A DNA stretch of 64,000 nt. Origin: Bradyrhizobium campsiandrae (GTDB taxonomy: Bacteria; Pseudomonadota; Alphaproteobacteria; Rhizobiales; Xanthobacteraceae). This document shows, in pieces, positions 1 through 9,356 of the stretch. Positions within the stretch are counted from its first letter, which is position 1. Every line of letters starts with the position of its first letter. Under the pieces are notes generated by a model. The model did no database searches and was not told where the DNA came from. It saw nothing but the letters and a program-made list of their open reading frames with translations. The position numbers and the translations under genes are program-made. Where the stretch lies: assembly GCF_014529705.1 (NCBI RefSeq), contig NZ_JAANIH010000044.1, positions 1-64,000 of the forward strand, written 5' to 3'.

Positions 1-1
1 G

Positions 2-91
2 GCCAAGGTGGCGGAAAGCCTGGGCGACATCGAAGATGACGAATTGAAGTCGGCGCTGGCGCGGCTCGGAGCCGCCATCAAGCGAAATTGA
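2..91 (+). CDS. C-terminal end of a DUF721 (DciA-like) protein, partial
   Basis: Only the last 29 codons are inside the window, ending with TGA at 89-91. The visible peptide has the pattern D-x-x-L-x-x-A-L-x-R-L-G-x-A-I, typical of the C-terminus of DUF721 proteins. Members of this family include DciA, a replicative helicase loader or regulator. In rhizobia a DUF721 gene commonly lies just before the DsbA-like gene and smc, which matches the order here. The assignment rests on a short C-terminal pattern and on gene order, so it is tentative. Confidence 0.5.
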   Translation, partial: AKVAESLGDIEDDELKSALARLGAAIKRN

Positions 92-227
92 GCCTCATTT
101 CGCCGCCAATCTGGACCCGTCCCTGTCGCTCGCCATTGCCTCGAACTACGTTTCAAGCTAGCGACAGGCCGCCCGGGAACCTTGATCTGAGCCTCGGGGC
201 GAGACCACGTCAATTCGGGAGCCGATC

Positions 228-884
228 TTGATCATTACCCGCCGCGCCTTCACCACGATGCTGTCGCTGACCGGGCTTGCCGCGCTCGCCGGGCTCTCCC
301 CGCTGCGGTTGATCTCCGAGGCCATGGCCCAGTCCGTCGCCGATGTGGCCAAGCCGGTGTCGCTGCCCGACATGGCACTCGGCCCAAAGGACGCTGCTGT
401 GACCATCACCGAATTCGCCTCGATGACCTGCCCGCACTGCGCGGCCTTTAACGAGCAGGTGTTCCCCAAGATCAAGTCGGAATACATCGACACCGGCAAG
501 ATCCGCTACGTCTTCCGCGAGTTCCCGCTCGACATCAAGGCCGCCGCCGGCTCGATGCTGTCGCGCTGCATCGCCAAGGACGACGCACCGAAATACTTCG
601 CCGTCACCGACATGCTGTTCCGCCAGCAGAACGACTGGGTGGTGAAGAACACCACGGAGACGCTGACCCGGATCGGCAAGCAGGCCGGCCTCACCCAGCA
701 GCAGGTGGAAGCCTGCCTGAAGGATCAGGCGCTGCTCGACAAGATCGCCGCCGACCAGAAATACGCCAGCGACGTTCTGAAGGTGGATTCGACGCCGACC
801 TTCTTCATCAACGGCGAGAAGATCAAGGGCGAGGCCTCGTTCGAGGAGTTCGCCAAGAAGATCAATCCGCTGCTGAAGAGCTGA
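228..884 (+). CDS. DsbA family exported thioredoxin-fold protein
   Basis: This 218-residue protein is a probable periplasmic thiol-disulfide oxidoreductase. Its N-terminus carries a twin-arginine-like stretch (RRAF) followed by a hydrophobic segment at about residues 11-23 and an Ala-rich cleavage region ending near AMAQ at 35. A CPHC active site lies at residues 68-71, and the cis-proline loop reads STPTFF near the C-terminal end, as in DsbA-type proteins. The start is a TTG at 228 preceded by GGGAG, and the next in-frame ATG would remove the arginine pair. It sits between the DUF721 gene and smc, an arrangement usual in rhizobia. The redox partner cannot be seen from the sequence. Confidence 0.9.
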   Translation: MIITRRAFTTMLSLTGLAALAGLSPLRLISEAMAQSVADVAKPVSLPDMALGPKDAAVTITEFASMTCPHCAAFNEQVFPKIKSEYIDTGKIRYVFREFPLDIKAAAGSMLSRCIAKDDAPKYFAVTDMLFRQQNDWVVKNTTETLTRIGKQAGLTQQQVEACLKDQALLDKIAADQKYASDVLKVDSTPTFFINGEKIKGEASFEEFAKKINPLLKS

Positions 885-913
885 TTCGCTCGTCAAGATC
901 CTGATTCGCATCT

Positions 914-963
914 CGAAAGCCGTATCTTTCCCGGCATAAATCCCTTGGGAAAAGCGGCTTTCG
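914..963 (+). terminator. Hairpin between dsbA-like gene and smc
   Basis: A 9-bp perfect inverted repeat, CGAAAGCCG (914-922) and CGGCTTTCG (955-963), encloses a second pair, TTCCC and GGGAA. It begins 30 nt after the DsbA-like stop codon. There is no clear T-run, so it could be a weak terminator or a processing hairpin. Confidence 0.45.
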
Positions 964-1100
964 CTGGTTGCCCTCGCAGGCTACCGCGGCCATTGTCCGC
1001 CGCATGAGGCGCCCCGCGCGACTCGCCCAGACAGCGACATTGCCTTCCATGGTATTGTCACGGCAGGGGGATTCGCGCCTGCCAACAGAGATGCGTGCTT

Positions 1101-4100
1101 ATGAAAATCACCCGCCTGCGCCTACACGGCTTCAAGTCCTTCGTTGAGCCGACGGACTTCGTCATCGAGCCCGGCCTCACCGGCGTGGTCGGGCCCAACG
1201 GTTGCGGCAAGTCGAACCTTGTCGAGGCGCTGCGCTGGGCGATGGGCGAGACCTCGTACAAGAGCTTGCGCGCCGCCGACATGGACGCCGTGATCTTCGC
1301 CGGCTCCGGCAACCGTCCCGCGCGCAACCACGCCGAAGTGACGATGACGATCGACAATGCCGATCGCACCGCGCCTGCGGCGATGAACGACAGCCAGCTG
1401 CTGGAAATCTCCCGCCGCATCGAGCGCGAGGCCGGCTCGGTCTACCGCATCAACGGCCGCGACGTGCGCGCCCGCGACGTGCAGATCCTGTTCGCGGATG
1501 CCGCCACCGGCGCGCGCTCGCCCGCGCTCGTCCACCAGGGCAAGATCGGCGAGATCATCCAGGCCAAGCCCGAGCAGCGCCGCCGCGTGCTGGAAGATGC
1601 CGCCGGCGTTGCCGGCCTGCACGCCCGCCGCCATGAGGCCGAGCTGCGGCTGAAGGCGGCCGAGACCAACCTCACCCGCGTCGAGGACGTGATCGGCCAG
1701 CTCGCAGGGCAAATGGAAGGCCTGAAGAAGCAGGCCCGCCAGGCCGTGCGCTACCGCGAGGTCGCGGCCAAGGTCCGCAAGGCCGAAGCGACGCTGTTCC
1801 ACCTGCGCTGGATCGGCGCCCATGCCGACGTCAACGAATCCGGCCAGACCCACGACCTTGCGGTGCGCGAGATGGCCGAGCGCACCCAGCACCAGGCTGA
1901 AGCGGCCCGCATCCAGGCGATCCGCGCCGCCGAAATGCCTGCGCTGCGCGATGCCGAAGCGCGCGCCGCCGCCGGGCTGCAGCGCTTGACCAATGCCCGC
2001 GAGCAACTCGACCGCGAGGAAGAGCGCGCCAAGGAGCGCGTCGCCGAACTCGAGCGCCGCCTCGCCCAGTTCGAGGGCGACATCTCACGCGCCCAGCAGC
2101 AGACCATGGACGCCGACGTCGCGCTGCAGCGGCTCGACACCGAAGATGCCGAGCTGAAGGAAGAGATCAAGTCGCGCGTCGAGAAGCGCTCCGGCGTCGA
2201 CGAGCGCGTCGCCGAGGCCGAGGCGGTGCTGACCGAGACCGAGCAGCAATTCGCCGAGCTGACCACCGCGCTCGCCGACCTCACCGCCAAGCGCAACCAA
2301 CTCGAAGCCAACGTCCGTACCCACCGCGACAAGCTCGCCCGTCTCGACCAGGAGATCGCGAATGTCACGGCGGAAGAGCAGAAGCTGGCCACTGAGACCG
2401 GCGGCTTCGGCGATCTGGACGAGCTGACCGCCGCGGTCGAGACCGCCGAGCAGACGCTGGCGGCATCCGAAGCCGCAGCGCAGGCGAGCGAAGCCGCGCA
2501 TGTTGCCGCGCGACAGACGCTGGAATCCTCGCGCTCGCCGCTGGTCGAAGCCGACAAGCGCGTGCAGCGGCTCGATACCGAAGCACGCACGATCTCCAAG
2601 ATCGTCAACGGCGAGACCAAGAATCTGTGGCCGCCGATCATCGACGGCATCACCGTCGACAAGGGCTTTGAAAAGGCGATCGGCGCCGCGCTCGGCGACG
2701 ATCTCGATGCGCCGATCGACCCTTCCGCGCCGATGCGCTGGACCAATGTCGGCCACGCCGAAGGTGATCCGGAGCTGCCCGAAGGCGTCACCCCGCTTGC
2801 GAGCCACGTTCAGGCCCCGGCCGAGCTGACGCGCCGCCTGGCGCAGATTGGCGTGGTGCCGCGCGAGCGCGGGGCCGAGCTGGTCGCCCAGCTCAAGACC
2901 GGCCAGCGGCTGGTCTCGCCCGAGGGCGACGTCTGGCGCTGGGACGGCTTTGTTGCCGCCGCGCACGCCCCGACCGGCGCCGCACGGCGCCTCGCCGAAC
3001 GCGCCCGTCTCGTCGACATCGAGAACGAGCTGGAGCAGGCCCGCATCGATGCGCAGATCAAGCGCCAGGCGCTGGAGAATGCCGAGTCCGAATTGCAGAT
3101 GGCGGCCAGCACCGAGGGCGCCAGCCGCGAAGCCATGCGTGCCGCGCAGCGCGAGCTAAACGTCGCGCGCGAGCGCCACGCCGCCGCCGAGCGCGAGATC
3201 AGCCGCCACGCCGCGCGCAAGGCGACGCTGTCGGAAGCGCACAGCCGCCTCGCCGCCGACCGCGCCGAGGCCGAGGCCGCCTACGAATACGCCGAGGCCG
3301 GCATCAGCGAGCTGCCGTCGAGCGAGGACACCGAGACCCGCCTCGCCGCCGTCCGCAGCGACATCGAAAACCATCGCCGCATCGCCGCCCAGGTCCGCGC
3401 CGAGGCGCAGGCCCTGGCGCGCGAAGCCGAGCTCGCCGACCGACGCGTCCAGGCGATCCTGGCCGAGCGCACCGAGTGGGCGAACCGCAAGGAAAGCGCG
3501 GCCTCCCACATTGACACCATCGAGGCCCGTATCGCCGAGCTCACGATCGAGCGCAGCGAGCTTGAAAACGCGCCGGCCGTGTTCGCCGAGAAGCGCAGCG
3601 CGCTGATCACCGAGATCGAATACGCCGAGAACGACCGCCGCATGGCCGCCGACGCGCTCGCGACCGCGGAGACCGCGATGGCCGAAACCGATCGCGTCGC
3701 CAAGCTGACGCTCGAAGCGCTCTCCAGCGCGCGCGAGGCCACCGCGCGTGCCGAGGAACGCATGGAAGGCGCACGGCGCCGGCTCGAAGACATCGAGCGC
3801 GAGATCCGCGACATGCTCGAAGTCGAGCCGCAGGCCGTCGCGGGTCTGGCCGAGATCGAGCCCGGTGCGGAGCTGCCGCCGCTGCACGATATCGAGGAAG
3901 ACCTCGAAAAGATGCGCCGCGACCGCGAGCGCCTCGGCGCCGTGAATTTGCGCGCCGAGGAAGAGCTGCGCGAGGTCGAGACCCAGCACACGGGCCTCGT
4001 CACCGAGCGCGACGACCTGGTCGAGGCCATCAAGCGGCTGCGCCAGGGCATCCAGAGCCTCAACAAGGAAGCGCGCGAGCGCTTGCTGACCTCGTTCGAG

Positions 4101-4565
4101 GTCGTCAACAACCACTTCAAGCGCCTGTTCGTCGAGCTGTTCGGCGGCGGCGAGGCGGCGCTGCACCTGATCGAGAGTGACGATCCGCTGGAAGCCGGCC
4201 TGGAAATCATTGCCAAGCCGCCGGGCAAGAAGCCGCAGACGTTGTCGCTGCTCTCGGGCGGCGAGCAGGCCCTGACCGCGATGGCGCTGATCTTCGCAGT
4301 GTTCCTGACCAACCCCTCGCCGATCTGCGTGCTGGACGAAGTCGACGCGCCGCTCGACGACCACAACGTCGAACGGTACTGCAACCTGCTGCACGAAATG
4401 ACCGGCTCGACCGACACGCGCTTCATCATCATCACGCACAATCCGATCACGATGGCGCGCATGAACCGTCTGTTCGGCGTCACCATGGCCGAGCGCGGCG
4501 TGTCGCAACTGGTGTCGGTGAGCCTGTCCGAGGCGGTGGAGATCCTCGACCAGAACGTGGCGTGA
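1101..4565 (+). CDS. smc: Chromosome segregation protein SMC
   Basis: Structural maintenance of chromosomes ATPase, which compacts and separates sister chromosomes together with ScpA and ScpB. The Walker A loop GPNGCGKS is at residues 31-38. Long Glu/Arg/Ala-rich coiled coils follow, interrupted by a hinge at about residues 500-620. The ABC signature LSGGEQ is at about 1051 and the Walker B VLDEVD at about 1077-1082, followed by the D-loop. The length of 1154 residues is normal for alphaproteobacterial SMC. I chose the ATG at 1101 because the protein then starts MKITRLRLHGFKSF like its relatives; a GTG two codons upstream (1095) is in frame but less likely. No scpA or scpB is in the window. 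Confidence 0.97.
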   Translation: MKITRLRLHGFKSFVEPTDFVIEPGLTGVVGPNGCGKSNLVEALRWAMGETSYKSLRAADMDAVIFAGSGNRPARNHAEVTMTIDNADRTAPAAMNDSQLLEISRRIEREAGSVYRINGRDVRARDVQILFADAATGARSPALVHQGKIGEIIQAKPEQRRRVLEDAAGVAGLHARRHEAELRLKAAETNLTRVEDVIGQLAGQMEGLKKQARQAVRYREVAAKVRKAEATLFHLRWIGAHADVNESGQTHDLAVREMAERTQHQAEAARIQAIRAAEMPALRDAEARAAAGLQRLTNAREQLDREEERAKERVAELERRLAQFEGDISRAQQQTMDADVALQRLDTEDAELKEEIKSRVEKRSGVDERVAEAEAVLTETEQQFAELTTALADLTAKRNQLEANVRTHRDKLARLDQEIANVTAEEQKLATETGGFGDLDELTAAVETAEQTLAASEAAAQASEAAHVAARQTLESSRSPLVEADKRVQRLDTEARTISKIVNGETKNLWPPIIDGITVDKGFEKAIGAALGDDLDAPIDPSAPMRWTNVGHAEGDPELPEGVTPLASHVQAPAELTRRLAQIGVVPRERGAELVAQLKTGQRLVSPEGDVWRWDGFVAAAHAPTGAARRLAERARLVDIENELEQARIDAQIKRQALENAESELQMAASTEGASREAMRAAQRELNVARERHAAAEREISRHAARKATLSEAHSRLAADRAEAEAAYEYAEAGISELPSSEDTETRLAAVRSDIENHRRIAAQVRAEAQALAREAELADRRVQAILAERTEWANRKESAASHIDTIEARIAELTIERSELENAPAVFAEKRSALITEIEYAENDRRMAADALATAETAMAETDRVAKLTLEALSSAREATARAEERMEGARRRLEDIEREIRDMLEVEPQAVAGLAEIEPGAELPPLHDIEEDLEKMRRDRERLGAVNLRAEEELREVETQHTGLVTERDDLVEAIKRLRQGIQSLNKEARERLLTSFEVVNNHFKRLFVELFGGGEAALHLIESDDPLEAGLEIIAKPPGKKPQTLSLLSGGEQALTAMALIFAVFLTNPSPICVLDEVDAPLDDHNVERYCNLLHEMTGSTDTRFIIITHNPITMARMNRLFGVTMAERGVSQLVSVSLSEAVEILDQNVA

Positions 4566-4623
4566 TATCTCTGCCGTCATTCCGTCCTCGCGCAGGGAGA
4601 CGGCGGAGTGATGGTAGGCCAAC

Positions 4624-5601
4624 ATGATCTCACCCACGCTCCCCGCCGAACTGAAGGCCGCGCTCGACGCCAGGCTGCAGGGATTCTCCCGCACCGACGC
4701 CGCGCAGCGCTCGCAAAGAATCTCGACGACCTATCGCGCCGGCGGCGGTTCAGGCACGATCAAGTCGGAAGCCGATGCACTCGCCTATGCGCTGGCGCGC
4801 ATGCCGGCGACCTATGCGGCGGTCGTCGCAAGCCTCAGCGCGCTGGCAGAGATCGCACCAAGCTTCGCGCCGGAGACATTGCTCGACGTCGGCGCGGGCC
4901 CGGGCACCGCGAGCTGGGCCGCCGCGGAAGCGTTCTCCTCGCTGCAGGATTTCACCCTGCTCGATACCAACGCCACCTTGAGCCGTCTCGCGCTCGAACT
5001 GGCACGCGACAGCACACGCCTGTCCGACTGCCGCTACCTGCCCGGCGATGCCGCCACCAACCTCGCCGAGGTCTCGCAAGCTGACCTCGTCGTGGCGAGC
5101 TACATCATCGGCGAGCTCAGCGAGGCCGATCAACGCAAGCTCGCGGAGACGATGTGGGCCAAAGCGCGCCACGCGCTGGTCGTGATCGAGCCCGGCACGC
5201 CGGCCGGTTACGACCGCATCCTCGCACTGCGCCAGCAGCTGATCGGGCTAGGCGCCTTCGTCGCCGCTCCCTGCCCCCACGAAAAGCCCTGCCCGCTCGT
5301 GGCACCCGATTGGTGTCACTTCAACCAGCGCCTGCCGCGCTCGCAAGCGCACCGCCAGATCAAGGGCGCCGAGGTGCCGTTCGAGGACGAACGTTTCATC
5401 TACGTCGCGCTGACCCGCGCACCGCCCGCAATCCGTGCCGCGCGCGTGCTGGCACCGCCCGATGTCGGCAAGGCCGAGATCACGGCCAAGCTTTGCACCG
5501 AGGAGAACGTCGAACTCGCAAAAGTCCCGCGGCGCGACAAGGGAGCTTATGCAAGCGCCCGGCGCTGGCGCTGGGGCGATGCCGTTATTGCCGAAAGTTA
5601 A
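4624..5601 (+). CDS. Rsm22-like small ribosomal subunit methyltransferase family protein
   Basis: A 325-residue protein of the Rsm22/METTL17 family, predicted to bind S-adenosylmethionine and act in small ribosomal subunit assembly. The SAM-binding motif I, LLDVGAGPGTAS, lies at residues 86-97. A cysteine cluster C217-x5-C223-x7-C231 (within CPHEKPC and PDWCHF) matches the iron-sulfur motif known in this family. The gene follows smc by 58 nt on the same strand. The start ATG gives the usual N-terminus with LPAEL and a YR motif. The bacterial substrate is not established, so only the family is certain. Confidence 0.85.
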   Translation: MISPTLPAELKAALDARLQGFSRTDAAQRSQRISTTYRAGGGSGTIKSEADALAYALARMPATYAAVVASLSALAEIAPSFAPETLLDVGAGPGTASWAAAEAFSSLQDFTLLDTNATLSRLALELARDSTRLSDCRYLPGDAATNLAEVSQADLVVASYIIGELSEADQRKLAETMWAKARHALVVIEPGTPAGYDRILALRQQLIGLGAFVAAPCPHEKPCPLVAPDWCHFNQRLPRSQAHRQIKGAEVPFEDERFIYVALTRAPPAIRAARVLAPPDVGKAEITAKLCTEENVELAKVPRRDKGAYASARRWRWGDAVIAES

Positions 5602-5736
5602 CCTCGATCCCTGCTTTTCCCTTGAACTCGGATGGCTCCCGATCCGACCAAGTCTTACCTTCGCTCCGCGCGGGGCTCTCGCCTGGCTCCATTTTAGTTT
5701 AGGCTGCGTGCTCCAATTCCCCTTCAGGAGTTTTCC

Positions 5737-6297
5737 ATGTCGACCGGCTGGATCGTTCTCGGCGTCATCGTCGTCCTCGTGCTGTTCGCCTTCAGCGCCT
5801 ACAACCGGCTGGTGGCGCTGGGCCAGCGCGTCAGCCAGGCCTTTGCCGACGTCGACGTGCAGCTCAAGCAGCGACATGATTTGATCCCGAATCTGGTCGA
5901 GACGGTGAAGGGCTACGCCTCGCATGAGCGCGGCACGCTCGACGACGTCATCAAGGCGCGCAATTCGGCGATGTCGGCGCAGGGCCCGGCGCAGGTGTCT
6001 GCCGCCGAGAACCAGCTCTCCGGCGCGCTCGGCCGGCTGATCGCGCTGTCGGAGGCCTATCCGGACCTCAAGGCCAACGCCAATTTCCAGCAGCTTGCGA
6101 GCGAGCTCTCCGACCTCGAAAACAAGATCGCGGCGAGCCGCCGCTTCTTCAACAACGCGGTCCAGGAATACAACACCGGAATCCAGCAGATGCCCGCCGC
6201 TTTGTTCGCGGGCATGTTCGGCTTCACCAGGAAGGACTTCTTCGATCTCGGCGCCAGCCGCACCGAAGTCGAGGCTGCGCCTCAGGTGAAGTTCTGA
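5737..6297 (+). CDS. LemA family protein
   Basis: LemA-family membrane protein of 186 residues. It has a short periplasmic N-terminus, one transmembrane helix at about residues 5-22, then a long helical domain with the conserved AYNRLV and QRHDLIPNLVETVKGY motifs. The start is supported by AGGAG upstream of ATG 5737. It is followed 32 nt later by an M48 metalloprotease gene. LemA plus M48 protease is a widespread pair, and the two are probably cotranscribed. LemA proteins lack a firmly established biochemical role. Confidence 0.93.
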   Translation: MSTGWIVLGVIVVLVLFAFSAYNRLVALGQRVSQAFADVDVQLKQRHDLIPNLVETVKGYASHERGTLDDVIKARNSAMSAQGPAQVSAAENQLSGALGRLIALSEAYPDLKANANFQQLASELSDLENKIAASRRFFNNAVQEYNTGIQQMPAALFAGMFGFTRKDFFDLGASRTEVEAAPQVKF

Positions 6298-6329
6298 TCT
6301 GAGTTGACGGGCTGGCAGGGCAACGCGTC

Positions 6330-7586
6330 ATGGCCGCGTATGGTCTCTACACGCACATCGCCTCGAACAAGTTTCGTTCGATGCTGCTGCTCGGCGGCCT
6401 GTTCGCGTTGGTCTACGTGCTGGTCTATGCCGGCGCCCTGGTCGCCGAGGTCGTCATCAACGGCAACGAGACCGTCGCCTACTACCTGAACCGCGGCTTC
6501 CACGATTTGATCGTCGCCGCGCCCGTGGCGACGATCGTGACGGCTGCCTGGGTCGTCATCGCCTATTTCTTCCACCAGTCGATGATCGACGCGGTGACCG
6601 GCGGCCACGACGTGACCCGGCAGGAGGAGCTCCGGCTCTACAATCTGCTCGAAAATCTCTGCATCTCGCGCGGCATCACCATGCCGAAGCTGAAGATCAT
6701 GGAGAGCCCGGCGCTGAACGCCTTCGCGACCGGGCTCAATCCGCGGCAATATTCGGTCACCGTCACCACGGGCCTCCTGAATGCCCTGAACGATCAGGAG
6801 ATCGAGGCGGTGCTGGGCCACGAGCTGACCCACATCAAGAACGGCGACGTCCAGCTCATGGTGGTCGCCGTCATCATCGCCGGCGTGGTCGGCTTCTTCG
6901 GCGAGTTGTTCTTCCGCCTGTTCACGAATTTCAGCTGGAGTTCGGGTGGCGGATCGTGGTCGTCCGGCTCGTCCTCGTCGTCGCGATCGTCCTCGTCATC
7001 GAGCGACAGCAAGAACTCGGGCGGCGGGGCAGTGATCGTGATCATCATCGCGGTCGTGCTGATCGTGGTGGCCTGGCTGATGTCGCAGGTGGTGAAGCTC
7101 GCATTGTCGCGCTCGCGCGAATTTCTCGCCGATGCCGGCTCGGTCGAGCTGACGAAAAACCCCGACGCCATGATCTCGGCGCTGCGCAAGATCGAGGGCC
7201 GCGGCGAACTGCCGGGTGCGACCTCGGCGGTGATGGAGCTCTGCGTCGATAATCCGCGCGAAGGCTTCGCCGATCTGTTCGCGACCCACCCCTCGGTGCA
7301 GTCCCGTGTCGACGCGCTGGTCAAGTTTGCCGGCGGTCACGATCCCGGTCCGCTGCCGCCGCCCCATGAGGAGACGGAGCAGTCCGAAACGGACGAGCCC
7401 GAGGCACAGGCCGACCCGCAGAATGCCCCTCCTCCGGTCCCGCACGGCCCGTGGAACGATGCAGGCAACCCGCCGGGTCCGCCTCCCGTGCCCGCGCCGA
7501 GCCCCGCCGGAACCGCCGCAGGCAATCCGCTGGGTCCGCTAGGCGATCCCATAGGCAATCCCATGGGTCCCTGGGGCCGCCACTGA
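6330..7586 (+). CDS. M48 family membrane metalloprotease, LemA partner
   Basis: A 418-residue membrane-bound zinc protease of the HtpX/M48 superfamily. Two N-terminal transmembrane helices (about residues 18-42 and 63-82) precede the zinc motif HELTH at 164-168. A downstream REFLADAGS segment supplies the third zinc ligand. Between later membrane helices lies an unusual run dominated by Ser and Gly (SSGSSSSSRSSSSSS). The C-terminal ~80 residues are acidic, then Pro/Gly-rich, ending MGPWGRH. The tail is atypical of E. coli HtpX and may be a flexible cytoplasmic extension. It follows the LemA gene and is likely in the same operon. A second M48 protein (htpX) lies at 58718-59686. Confidence 0.93.
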   Translation: MAAYGLYTHIASNKFRSMLLLGGLFALVYVLVYAGALVAEVVINGNETVAYYLNRGFHDLIVAAPVATIVTAAWVVIAYFFHQSMIDAVTGGHDVTRQEELRLYNLLENLCISRGITMPKLKIMESPALNAFATGLNPRQYSVTVTTGLLNALNDQEIEAVLGHELTHIKNGDVQLMVVAVIIAGVVGFFGELFFRLFTNFSWSSGGGSWSSGSSSSSRSSSSSSDSKNSGGGAVIVIIIAVVLIVVAWLMSQVVKLALSRSREFLADAGSVELTKNPDAMISALRKIEGRGELPGATSAVMELCVDNPREGFADLFATHPSVQSRVDALVKFAGGHDPGPLPPPHEETEQSETDEPEAQADPQNAPPPVPHGPWNDAGNPPGPPPVPAPSPAGTAAGNPLGPLGDPIGNPMGPWGRH

Positions 7587-7791
7587 GCGTACAAGCTGGC
7601 TCATCTTGGGCCGGTTTCACGACGTTCGGGAAAAACCTCAGGAATTGCGCCGAGCGAGACCTGCGGAATTGAATTCTCCCTTGTTTCTGCCATGTTCGCG
7701 CCCAACAGCAGACTCGGGACGTCCTTTGGGACATCGATTTGGGGCCCGGCCGATTGCGACCTCGCGATCGGGGGCGCGTTAGGGGACAGCA

Positions 7792-8544
7792 ATGGCAAAG
7801 CCGGCAGTGGTAGTGGTGGGCGCGGACAAGGGCGGGGTCGGCAAGACCACGGTGTCGCGCACCCTGCTCGATTATTTTTCCGCCAACAACGTGCCGACGC
7901 GCGCGTTCGACACGGAATCGCCGCGGGGAACGCTGAAGCGCTTCCACCCCGAGATCACCGAAATCGTCGACATGACGACGACGGCCGATCAGATGAAGAT
8001 TTTCGACACGCTCAACGCTGTCAGTCCGTCGGTGACAGTGATCGACGTCCGCGCCGGCCTGCTCTCGCCGGCGCTGGCCTCGCTCCGCGACATCGGCTTC
8101 CTCGACGCCGCCAAGGCCGGGCAGATCACCTTCGCCGTGTTCCACATCCTCGGACCTTCGATCGCCTCGCTCGAGGAGATCGCCGAGACCGCCGGCTTCA
8201 TGGGCGGCGCAAAATATTTCCTGGTGAAGAACTTCATCAACGACACCCAGTTCTTCCAGTGGGACCAGGCGACCTATAATTCCTACTTCCATCGCATCAA
8301 GGATGCGACGGAGCTGACCATCCCGAAGCTCAATGAAATGGCCTATGAGCAGGTCGAGGTCTCCTCGGTCCCGTTCCTGAAATTCGTCGCCAACAAAGGC
8401 ATCCACGACGAAGCCGCCAACTACTCCTTCGTGCTGCGCGGCTATGTCAGGCACTGGCTGGCCAACGTCTGGAGCGAATTCGATCGCATCCGCCTGACCG
8501 ACATCGTCGGGTCGAAACCAGTCACCCGCAACAGCGAAAAATAG
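7792..8544 (+). CDS. ParA/MinD-superfamily ATPase
   Basis: A 250-residue soluble P-loop ATPase. The deviant Walker A KGGVGKTT at residues 13-20 has the signature lysine of ParA/MinD ATPases. The switch II region reads VIDVRAG instead of the usual D-x-x-P or D-x-x-A. The remainder does not match ParA, MipZ or MinD closely enough for a specific name. There is no partner ParB or MinE gene nearby. A related but more degenerate ATPase follows 60 nt downstream on the same strand, so the two probably work together. Start ATG 7792 is preceded by GGGGA. The cargo is unknown. Confidence 0.85.
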   Translation: MAKPAVVVVGADKGGVGKTTVSRTLLDYFSANNVPTRAFDTESPRGTLKRFHPEITEIVDMTTTADQMKIFDTLNAVSPSVTVIDVRAGLLSPALASLRDIGFLDAAKAGQITFAVFHILGPSIASLEEIAETAGFMGGAKYFLVKNFINDTQFFQWDQATYNSYFHRIKDATELTIPKLNEMAYEQVEVSSVPFLKFVANKGIHDEAANYSFVLRGYVRHWLANVWSEFDRIRLTDIVGSKPVTRNSEK

Positions 8545-8604
8545 TTGCGGAGGCCGGGCTGATACGGCTGGATTGGGCTGTGACTTGGCCTGATATAGCT
8601 GTCG

Positions 8605-9273
8605 ATGCCCGCGACGCCGCTCTACATCATCTGCTCGCCACGCCCGCAGGTCGGCAAGACGCTGCTGGCGCGGCTGTTGACCGAATTTCTGCTGCTCAAG
8701 AATGGCAACGTCGCGGCCTTCGACGTCAATCTGAAGGAGCCGTCGCTGCTCGATTACCTGCCGAAGGTCACCGAGACCGCCGACGTGATCGACACCTACG
8801 GCAAGATGCAACTGATGGACCGCGTCATCATCGATGACGGGCTCGCCAAGGTGATCGACCTCGGCTTCCACGCCTTCGATGAGTTCTTCAAGATGACCGA
8901 CGAGATCGGCCTGCTCAAGGAAGCGGCGCGCCGGCATGTCGCGCCACAGATCCTGTTCATGGCCGACACCGACCGCGTCTCGGCCCGCGCCCATGAGATG
9001 CTGCGCCAGCAGATCCCACGGATGAACCTGATCACCGTCGACAACGAATTCGTCATCCGCGGCGAGTTGCCGCCGGCGATGGCAGGCGGCCGGCTGTTCC
9101 GCCTGCCTGCGCTGCCCGGCTTCCTCAAGACCTATATCGACCGGCTCAGCTTCTCGTTCACCGGCTATTTGCGCCAGGAGAAGGATTCCTCGACCGAGCT
9201 GCACCAGTGGACCCGGCGCAATTACCTCGCCTTCCGCGAGCTCGAGCTGAGCCTGATCTTGCAACGGTCCTGA
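8605..9273 (+). CDS. Divergent ParA-like P-loop protein
   Basis: A 222-residue protein related in fold to the ATPase just upstream. The P-loop at residues 11-20 reads SPRPQVGKTL. It keeps GKT for phosphate binding but lacks the KGG segment with the signature lysine needed for the dimer-sandwich active site of ParA ATPases. Segments such as NVAAFDVNLKEPSLLDYL resemble the switch I strand region, and the C-terminal half is rich in basic and aromatic residues. It could be a non-hydrolysing partner or a regulatory paralogue of the first ATPase. No named family is recognised. Confidence 0.7.
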   Translation: MPATPLYIICSPRPQVGKTLLARLLTEFLLLKNGNVAAFDVNLKEPSLLDYLPKVTETADVIDTYGKMQLMDRVIIDDGLAKVIDLGFHAFDEFFKMTDEIGLLKEAARRHVAPQILFMADTDRVSARAHEMLRQQIPRMNLITVDNEFVIRGELPPAMAGGRLFRLPALPGFLKTYIDRLSFSFTGYLRQEKDSSTELHQWTRRNYLAFRELELSLILQRS

Positions 9274-9356
9274 TTATTTTATCGGGGTAATATTGACGGC
9301 GGGCGGCCGTACCGCTATCAGGGCGGCACAACAGCATCCTCAGCAAGGCGCCTGCC

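Noticed and set aside
7321..9264. Minus-strand 647-codon frame
   Set aside because: It spans the ATPase genes antisense and has low-complexity shadow composition; the plus frames carry the recognisable motifs.
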